Assembly (NCBI GenBank): GCA_964516555.1
Contig: CAZFAI010000043.1
Span: forward strand, 1-5,673
Length of the DNA stretch: 5,673 bases
Direction: 5' to 3'
Origin: CAZFAI01 sp964516555
Lineage (GTDB): Bacteria; Patescibacteriota; Microgenomatia; UBA12405
Each line of letters opens with the position of its first letter. Position 1 is the stretch's first letter. Under the pieces are notes generated by a model. The model did no database searches, was not told where the DNA came from, and was given only the letters and a program-made list of their open reading frames with translations. A program made the position numbers and the translations under genes. Positions 1 to 4,837 of this stretch are shown piece after piece.

Positions 1-760
1 GAGCGGTTGAAGGCCATTGGCGGCCAACGGTGGTAAAAGGATTGTTGGTAAGTGGTTTGACCCCAGTGATTTGAAGTGCAGGAGGACTTTGAATCAGGCC
101 ATGTTTGGTGAGGCAGCAATTGTTAATTAGGGTGTAACCCTGCAGTAAGGGTGAAAATTTAACGATAACATTTGGGGTAATTTTTGATTTTGCTTCATCC
201 CAACTTATTGCCTGAAAAGTGCTACTTCCCGCCCATCCAAAATGAGTCTGGATAATTAGATTTTGGCCAAATTTCTTTTGGGCTTTTTTAAAGTTTGTTT
301 CAGTAAGTTTGTCTATTGAAAAAGGAATGAGAGATATACCGAATTTTTGACAAACTTGAGGAAATTTAATTTTGTCTTCAAGTTCCCGGTTAGTTTTGGA
401 AAGGTTGCTAACATTTACCCAACGATTATGACGGCAGATAAATTCAATTTTTGCAGATGGCTTGAAGGGAATAATTGCCGGAGTACGGTTGTGGTTGCAA
501 CTGGTTGTTTTTATGTAATCTGCGACCAAAGGATGAGAGAGCAATTTACCGCTGTTTTTTGTTTCTAGTGTTACGCCGTGTTCTTCAAGGCAAAAGTAGT
601 GAATATTTTTTTGTTTAAGTTTTTCAATGAGTGGTGATTGGTAGGCGTATATCAGGTGGAAATTTTTCAATTCGGGAAGATATATGTCAAGAAAGCTATC
701 TACAACTAAAAAATAGAAATCGTACTGACAGTTATTAATTAAGTTTAACAATCGGTTCAT
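1..760 (-). CDS. ATP-grasp domain protein, partial (C-terminus cut by window edge)
   Basis: My translation of the minus strand from 760 gives 253 residues with no stop before the left edge. The start ATG (760-758) overlaps the TGA of the upstream PLP-enzyme gene in an ATGA arrangement, which implies translational coupling. Residues about 13-60 look like a Rossmann-type pre-ATP-grasp domain. From about 128 the ATP-grasp pattern begins: KIKFPQVCQKFGISLIP (130-146), then LIIQTHFGWAGSSTF (168-182), which fits the glycine-rich nucleotide loop, then the strand VIVKF (198-202). The later segment PPALQITG (226-233) with TVGRQWP (244-250) recalls peptide-ligase ATP-grasp proteins of the PGM1/BtrJ kind more than LysX, RimK or Ddl. 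Such enzymes use ATP to activate a carboxylate as an acyl-phosphate for amide bond formation. The metal-binding Asp/Glu-x-Asn region lies outside the window, so catalytic competence cannot be judged. The substrate is unknown. The LysW-like neighbour makes a carrier protein or amino acid a reasonable guess only. Confidence 0.72.
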   Translation of the reverse strand, partial: MNRLLNLINNCQYDFYFLVVDSFLDIYLPELKNFHLIYAYQSPLIEKLKQKNIHYFCLEEHGVTLETKNSGKLLSHPLVADYIKTTSCNHNRTPAIIPFKPSAKIEFICRHNRWVNVSNLSKTNRELEDKIKFPQVCQKFGISLIPFSIDKLTETNFKKAQKKFGQNLIIQTHFGWAGSSTFQAISWDEAKSKITPNVIVKFSPLLQGYTLINNCCLTKHGLIQSPPALQITGVKPLTNNPFTTVGRQWPSTA

Positions 761-1572
761 CTTTTGGTTCCGGTGATTAAAATTACAGGATGGCTGCCGA
801 TTTCATAATTATTTTTTTGGGCTTTAATGTATCCGGCGTATGTAAGTGCGCCTTCCGGAGAACAGTTAATGTTTATCTTTTGGAGATAAGACAATGCATT
901 TTTGACTTCCTGGTCCTGAACTACTATCCCCTGCCCTTTTGAGAGTTTGATGGCGTTTAAAACTTTATTTTTAAGTGGAAGATATTTTGCGGACAAGGCG
1001 TCAGTACTGGTTGTGTTTTCTGCCGTATAATTTTTATCAAAGAATGAGGAGATTGGACAGTAAGATGCCGGTTGTATGGCAAATATTTTCATTTTAGATG
1101 GTAGTTTTTGAGAAATACCAAGAAGCGTAGCGCCGCTGCCTACGGGTATAAAAATACTGCTGGCCTGAGGTATTTGATCAATAATTTCCGAGGATATTTG
1201 CTGATAACCCAAAAGTGCCTGAGGATCAGTAGATTGTCGGAGAAAATACGAGTTGTTTTCTTTGGAATACTTAAAAGCATCACTAATAGGTTTTTTGGAT
1301 AAAAAAACTTTATCGCAATTTTGTTTGATAAAACTTAGTTTTTTGGAATTGACTTTAGTCGAAAGGAATACTGTTAAAGGAACATTGTTTTGATGACAGA
1401 AATAAATGGCTGATATTGCGGCGTTGCCAGTACTGGAAATTACTGCACTTTGAAATTTGTTTTTTAATAAATTATCAATCTGGACTTTAATTGCCCGATC
1501 TTTGGCCGATCCGGTTTGATTAAGATCTTCCCTTTTAAAATAAAGATTGTCAATTTGGTTTAAAGGAGTCAT
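757..1572 (-). CDS. Threonine-synthase-like PLP-dependent enzyme (fold type II), short form
   Basis: The product is 271 residues and belongs to the fold-type II PLP superfamily (threonine synthase, threonine dehydratase, cysteine synthase). YFKREDLNQTGSAKDR (11-26) holds the Schiff-base lysine, K24, in a SAKDR version of the GSFKDR motif. SSTGNAA (46-52) is the substrate/cofactor Asn loop, PVGSGATL (143-150) is the PLP phosphate-binding loop, and SPEGALTYAGY and ILITGTKR near the C-terminus match threonine-synthase-type endings. It is much shorter than usual threonine synthases (about 330-480 residues): it starts almost directly at the TPL..N.LYFK motif and lacks the N-terminal region. No in-frame extension is likely, because a divergent gene starts 42 bases upstream. 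It may act in beta/gamma-elimination or replacement on an amino acid. Threonine synthase itself is possible but not shown, and no thrB or other threonine gene is nearby. Its TGA overlaps the ATG of the ATP-grasp gene, so the two products probably act together. Confidence 0.85.
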   Translation of the reverse strand: MTPLNQIDNLYFKREDLNQTGSAKDRAIKVQIDNLLKNKFQSAVISSTGNAAISAIYFCHQNNVPLTVFLSTKVNSKKLSFIKQNCDKVFLSKKPISDAFKYSKENNSYFLRQSTDPQALLGYQQISSEIIDQIPQASSIFIPVGSGATLLGISQKLPSKMKIFAIQPASYCPISSFFDKNYTAENTTSTDALSAKYLPLKNKVLNAIKLSKGQGIVVQDQEVKNALSYLQKININCSPEGALTYAGYIKAQKNNYEIGSHPVILITGTKR

Positions 1573-1613
1573 AGGTTATAATTGTAATACTTAATATATT
1601 TTGCCATTAAAAC
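1573..1613. promoter_or_regulatory. Divergent intergenic region with candidate promoters
   Basis: This 41-base AT-rich gap separates two divergent starts, so it should hold control elements for both the LysW-like gene and the PLP/ATP-grasp pair. On the plus strand a perfect TATAAT lies at 1577-1582 with a weak TTGGTT at 1555-1560 (16-base spacer, inside the PLP gene). This would start transcription near 1589 and give a leader of about 25 bases. On the minus strand TATATT (1598-1593) could serve the PLP gene with a very short leader, but no convincing -35 is visible. Neither start has a clear Shine-Dalgarno sequence. In such AT-rich DNA, -10-like hexamers also arise by chance. Confidence 0.4.
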
Positions 1614-1781
1614 ATGAATAAAGACAGTAAAGTAGTTATTTGTCCGGATTGTAAACATGAGAAAGTTTTGGAAGCTGATGTGGTAGTGGGTGACATTATT
1701 GAATGTGAGGAATGTGGGACTGAGGTAGAAGTGTTGTCACTTGAACCTTTGAAATACCAGGAACTGGTTGAAGAAAAATAA
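1614..1781 (+). CDS. LysW-like zinc-ribbon amino-group carrier protein
   Basis: My translation from ATG 1614-1616 to TAA 1779-1781 gives 55 residues, the size of Thermus LysW (54). Two Cys pairs, CPDC (10-13) and CEEC (31-34), form a zinc ribbon. The core VVGDIIECEECGTEVEVLSL (24-43) followed by EPL (44-46) closely follows the LysW pattern of G.+..CE.CG.E.EV..L.PL. The protein is very acidic (15 Asp/Glu, 6 Lys, no Arg), as expected for a carrier read by positively charged enzyme grooves. In known systems LysX attaches aminoadipate or glutamate to the C-terminal Glu of LysW through the alpha-amino group, protecting it during lysine or arginine synthesis. Here the EDWGE tail is absent and the protein ends QELVEEK, so canonical loading is doubtful. 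No LysX, LysZ, LysY, LysJ or LysK is in the window. It is the only plus-strand gene, divergent from the PLP enzyme and convergent with the peptidase. The fold call is strong and the carrier role is inferred. The alternative is a small zinc-ribbon protein of other function. Confidence 0.85.
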   Translation: MNKDSKVVICPDCKHEKVLEADVVVGDIIECEECGTEVEVLSLEPLKYQELVEEK

Positions 1782-1782
1782 A

Positions 1783-2448
1783 TCAACTTAAGCATTTGAG
1801 CCGGAAAACACCATCACCTTTTTTTGAATTAAAAAGAGTCGAGTAAGGTTGATTGTTCTTGGTTGTTTCTGACCATTTTTGGAATTCCAAAGTTTTGGAG
1901 GGATCAGCTATCTTGATATTACCCAAATGAACACCCCTGGTTTTGGTTTTGTTGCTGCTATGGACATAGCTAATTAATTCATTTGTAGCATCAATAATTA
2001 TCATAACGTGCCGGCCGTTGTCCATTCTAATCATGTCGCCGGATTTAATGTTTTCATATTGTTTGATTTCGATGGAGTTGATTGGTGACGTAAGCATAGA
2101 CGAAGATACTCGTCTGATTCCATGTCCACCGGCAGATCCGAGCACTTTTTTATCGATGCTAATTTTGTTTGTTTGCAGGGAAATAAAATCCAGAAGATTA
2201 TATGCCAATCCGGAGCAGTCAATCCCGATTCGGTTTTTCTTTTGAAGCTTATAAATCTGATGAGCTGTTATTTGATTTGATGGTAAAAGTTTTTGGGTAG
2301 CCTTTTTTATTTCGGACCAACTCCCCTTACCACCCATAAAACCTTCTTTTATAATTTTGCCGTCAAGAAGGCGGTTGCGCCAATAAGGAATTCCAAGATA
2401 GTTAGAAGCTTCTTTTTTTAGTATGGTATTTAATTGAGTCCTAGCCAT
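1783..2448 (-). CDS. NlpC/P60-like cysteine peptidase, probable peptidoglycan hydrolase
   Basis: The chosen start is ATG 2448-2446, giving 221 residues. An ATG 66 bases further upstream exists but would overlap mraY by 85 bases and adds a Cys/Trp-rich stretch with no role. GIDCSGLAYNLLD (75-87) carries the nucleophile Cys78 in the DCSGL motif of NlpC/P60 papain-like peptidases. SGDMIRMDNGRHVMIIID (136-153) carries the catalytic His147 in the usual GD....G.HV.I pattern, and H163 (YVHSS) could be the third polar residue. The N-terminal 70 residues have no recognised domain. NlpC/P60 enzymes usually cut D-Glu/meso-DAP or similar bonds in stem peptides, often outside the cytoplasm. No signal peptide, lipobox or membrane segment is visible here, so the protein may act in the cytoplasm (for example on recycled muropeptides) or leave by another route. 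It overlaps the mraY end by 19 bases and closes the operon. Its TGA lies one base from the convergent LysW-like stop. Its exact substrate is unknown. Confidence 0.75.
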   Translation of the reverse strand: MARTQLNTILKKEASNYLGIPYWRNRLLDGKIIKEGFMGGKGSWSEIKKATQKLLPSNQITAHQIYKLQKKNRIGIDCSGLAYNLLDFISLQTNKISIDKKVLGSAGGHGIRRVSSSMLTSPINSIEIKQYENIKSGDMIRMDNGRHVMIIIDATNELISYVHSSNKTKTRGVHLGNIKIADPSKTLEFQKWSETTKNNQPYSTLFNSKKGDGVFRLKCLS

Positions 2449-3464
2449 AGGCCAAATATAGCCAAAATAATTCCAGCTAACCAAGCACGGAAGACAATTT
2501 TTGGTTCTTCCCAACCCATTTTTTGGAGAGTCAGATGGATGGGGGCAGCAGGAAGCACCTTCTTTTTGAAATACATTTTGCTAAAAATTTGAATAGTACT
2601 GCTTAATCCTTCAACAATAAAAGGAAAGCCGACGATGAGCAGCGGTACAATACGGCCTAAAAGAATAGCTATAACGGCAAAGGTGGCACCAAAAGAAAGC
2701 GAACCGACATCTCCAAGCCAAATTCTGGCCGGATAGACATTGAAATACAAAAAAGCGATTAAACTTCCAAGCCACAGTGCTAAGAATAATGATATTGGAG
2801 TGTCCAGGGAATTATTAGAAATAAACCAAAAAGAAAATAGGGCGATCATCAGTAGGCCGGAAGACAGGCCGTCGAGTCCGTCGGAAATGTTGAAAAAGTT
2901 GGCGAAAGCGACAATAAAGGATATTGAAATTGGTATGAAGAAAATTCCTAGTTTTAGGGGACCAAGAAAGGGAATATAAATAAAGTTAATGTTTAATCGA
3001 AAATAGATCATGGAGGAGATAATTAGAGCCAAAACTATTTGAAGGATTAACTTTTGGTGCATACGGAGACCAAAAAATTTGGTCTGTTTGATATCAAAAA
3101 ACTTTTTGACATCATCGTAGAGACCAAGTAGACCGAAGCTAATAAAGGTAAAAAACAAGATTTCTATCTCCCGGTTTATCTGATAGTTGCTTGAAATGAA
3201 AATATTGGAGAACTTCAAAATAGGTAGAAGAAAAAGAAAAAGAAGACTGACAGCACAAATGATTAGCAAGCCTCCCCCAACCGGAGTTCCCGATTTAGAT
3301 GAGTGGAATTGATCAAATATGGGTGTGCGTTCATTTTGAAAATCGAGAGTTTTTTGCTTTTGGCGTTGAAATTTTAATTTGTAGAGAAGGTTAATAAAGG
3401 GAACGACCAGAATACTGGTGATAAAGAAGGAAAACAATAATAGCCCCAGGTATAAATGAGTCAT
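2430..3464 (-). CDS. mraY: Phospho-N-acetylmuramoyl-pentapeptide-transferase (MraY), diverged
   Basis: MraY moves phospho-MurNAc-peptide from UDP to undecaprenyl phosphate at the inner membrane face, forming lipid I. The 344-residue product has MraY length and about ten hydrophobic segments (for example 4-26, 64-84, 137-156, 202-219, 224-242, 257-284, 325-343). GTPVGGG (59-65) matches the MraY GTPTMGG element. YDDVKK (116-121) supplies the Asp pair, FFNISDGLDGLSSG (190-203) is the N..D.LDG loop, and LGDVGSL (250-256) holds the Mg-binding Asp252. The last cytoplasmic loop, APIHLTLQKMGWEEPKIVFR (307-326), aligns with the MraY loop PIHHHFELKGWPEPK, but only the first His (H310) of the HHH motif remains; the next two are Leu and Thr. 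The GW.EPK ending favours MraY over WecA/TagO relatives. It lies 29 bases after murA and overlaps the peptidase gene by 19 bases. There is no clear Shine-Dalgarno; the start is chosen as the first ATG ahead of the first membrane helix. Confidence 0.92.
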   Translation of the reverse strand: MTHLYLGLLLFSFFITSILVVPFINLLYKLKFQRQKQKTLDFQNERTPIFDQFHSSKSGTPVGGGLLIICAVSLLFLFLLPILKFSNIFISSNYQINREIEILFFTFISFGLLGLYDDVKKFFDIKQTKFFGLRMHQKLILQIVLALIISSMIYFRLNINFIYIPFLGPLKLGIFFIPISISFIVAFANFFNISDGLDGLSSGLLMIALFSFWFISNNSLDTPISLFLALWLGSLIAFLYFNVYPARIWLGDVGSLSFGATFAVIAILLGRIVPLLIVGFPFIVEGLSSTIQIFSKMYFKKKVLPAAPIHLTLQKMGWEEPKIVFRAWLAGIILAIFGLWLGLN

Positions 3465-3482
3465 TGGTTAAGGAAAGTATAT

Positions 3483-3488
3483 ATTATA
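3483..3488 (-). promoter_or_regulatory. Candidate internal -10 element upstream of mraY
   Basis: The 29-base murA-mraY spacer contains a perfect minus-strand TATAAT (3488-3483). Transcription would start near 3476, about 12 bases before the mraY ATG. The best -35 position (17-base spacer) reads CTGGTT and is weak. The spacer is almost all A/T, so a chance match is quite possible. If real, it would let mraY and the peptidase be expressed separately from the ligase and murA. Confidence 0.25.
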
Positions 3489-3493
3489 TTTTA

Positions 3494-4837
3494 TTAAACA
3501 GGTCGAACCAGAGACGTTTTGATGTACTCGATTCCGGCTCCCAGTGAATTGAGTCTTTCTGCGAGTTTTTCATATCCACGCTCAATATATTCGACTCCAT
3601 CGATGATTGATTGGCCGGGAGCAACGAGTGCGGCTAAAGTTACGCAAGCTCCGGCACGAAGATCATTGACTACTAAGTTTGTGGGAGATAATCTGATTGG
3701 CCCGTATATTTTAACACCGTGATAATAGTCGGGAAGATTGCTTTCCTGGTTAAAAAAATAATAGTCAGGATCGATATTTTCGGGATTAAAAAATCTCATT
3801 TTGGCCCCCATTTGTTCTAAGTATCGGATATGTTGGAAGCGATTTGGAAAGATTCTCTCGACAATTGAGCTACAGCCCACCGATTGGGTTAGAAGCACAG
3901 AAAATACTGCTTGCCAGTCTGTCATAAAACCCGGCTCCGGTGCAGTTTCTATACAAACTGATTTTAGGGGTTGAGTCCAGGTTACGGTTACTTCATCACT
4001 CCCGGTATTAATTTTAGCTCCCATTTTGTCGATAGTTTCCAAAAAAGTGCTTATGATTTGAGGATTTATCTTTAGAATATTGACAGAACCCTTTGTGGCT
4101 AGGGCAGCACAAGCAAAGGTAACAGATTCGTTTCTGTCACATATAACCTGATGATTAGTACCGTTTAACCATGGCACGCCTTGGATTACGATTCGGCCTT
4201 GGTTGATTTTGTCCCGTTCAATTTTTGCACCCATAGAGTTAAGCATGAGAATAAGATCGTCAATTTCAGGTTCCAGAGCGGCGTTATTTAAAATAGTTTC
4301 TCCGTTTGCAGTGGAAGCAAGCATAAGAACAGTCTCGGTTACAGTATGGGAAGGTTTGGGAAAAGTATGTTGGACAGGTTTGATCTGGTCTGTTTTGAAA
4401 GTAATTAGGTCGTTTTGTACTTCAACATTGATATTCATTTTGACCAGACAATCAAATAAACGGTCAAGAGGCCTGTCTCCCAGCCTATCTCCTCCGGGAA
4501 AGGGTACTACTGCACTTCCCTTGCGGGCCAGGAGAGGTGCGGCAAACATAAATGAGGTACGGGACTTGTGGCCGGTACCATGAGGAACCGTATCGGAGAC
4601 AATATCCGGAGTTGAAATTTCTATGCTGTGTTCGCCGGTTTGAGTAATCTTGGCTCCAAGCTTTGTTGCAATGCTTTGGGTAATTCTAACGTCGGAAATT
4701 TGAGGAATGTTGGTTAGCTGAGTGCTTTTAGAAGAAAGCATCGAAGCAATAATTTGCTTAAAACTGGCGTTTTTTGCACCTCTGATTGATACCTCCCCCT
4801 GAAGAGATTTGCCGCCATTAACTATATATCTTGACAT
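3494..4837 (-). CDS. murA: UDP-N-acetylglucosamine 1-carboxyvinyltransferase (MurA), Cys-to-Asp type
   Basis: MurA transfers the enolpyruvyl group of phosphoenolpyruvate to UDP-GlcNAc, the first committed step of peptidoglycan synthesis, in the cytoplasm. The 447-residue product is a little longer than E. coli MurA (419). IVNGGKSLQGEVSIRGAKNA (5-24) gives the N-terminal signature with K22 and N23 of the active site. RTSFMFAAPLLARKG (93-107) corresponds to the RAS....P...R.G helix. The flexible catalytic loop reads PFPGGDRLGDRPLD (112-125), where the usual catalytic Cys is Asp117 and the loop Arg is kept as R122. EPGFMTDWQAVF (301-312) contains the general-base Asp307, and NDLRAGA (391-397) contains the conserved R394. 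The rest shows the repeated beta-alpha units of the EPSP synthase/MurA fold. Its ATG lies 20 bases inside the end of the Mur ligase gene, so translation is likely coupled. A Cys-to-Asp change at this position is known in mycobacterial, chlamydial and Borrelia MurA and gives fosfomycin insensitivity. Confidence 0.95.
   Translation of the reverse strand: MSRYIVNGGKSLQGEVSIRGAKNASFKQIIASMLSSKSTQLTNIPQISDVRITQSIATKLGAKITQTGEHSIEISTPDIVSDTVPHGTGHKSRTSFMFAAPLLARKGSAVVPFPGGDRLGDRPLDRLFDCLVKMNINVEVQNDLITFKTDQIKPVQHTFPKPSHTVTETVLMLASTANGETILNNAALEPEIDDLILMLNSMGAKIERDKINQGRIVIQGVPWLNGTNHQVICDRNESVTFACAALATKGSVNILKINPQIISTFLETIDKMGAKINTGSDEVTVTWTQPLKSVCIETAPEPGFMTDWQAVFSVLLTQSVGCSSIVERIFPNRFQHIRYLEQMGAKMRFFNPENIDPDYYFFNQESNLPDYYHGVKIYGPIRLSPTNLVVNDLRAGACVTLAALVAPGQSIIDGVEYIERGYEKLAERLNSLGAGIEYIKTSLVRPV

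Noticed and set aside
347..568. Plus-strand open frame of 73 codons
   Set aside because: It lies fully antisense to the ATP-grasp gene, has no domain-like pattern, and the minus-strand frame is open across the whole region with recognisable motifs.
1614..1781. Canonical LysW for lysine or arginine biosynthesis
   Set aside because: The fold matches, but the EDWGE tail and all partner genes are absent from the window, so the lysW name was not assigned.
1607..1795. Minus-strand open frame of 62 codons over the LysW-like gene
   Set aside because: It is a low-complexity Ser/Thr-rich shadow. The plus strand encodes a clear zinc ribbon with two Cys pairs and LysW-like core.
2449..2514. 22-codon N-terminal extension of the NlpC/P60-like protein
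   Set aside because: It would overlap mraY by 85 bases and the added residues form neither a signal peptide nor a membrane helix. The ATG at 2448 gives a 19-base overlap, like the 20-base overlap at murA.
4203..4583. Plus-strand open frame of 126 codons antisense to murA
   Set aside because: It is the longest shadow frame, but it is fully inside murA, whose motifs are unmistakable. It has no recognisable features of its own.
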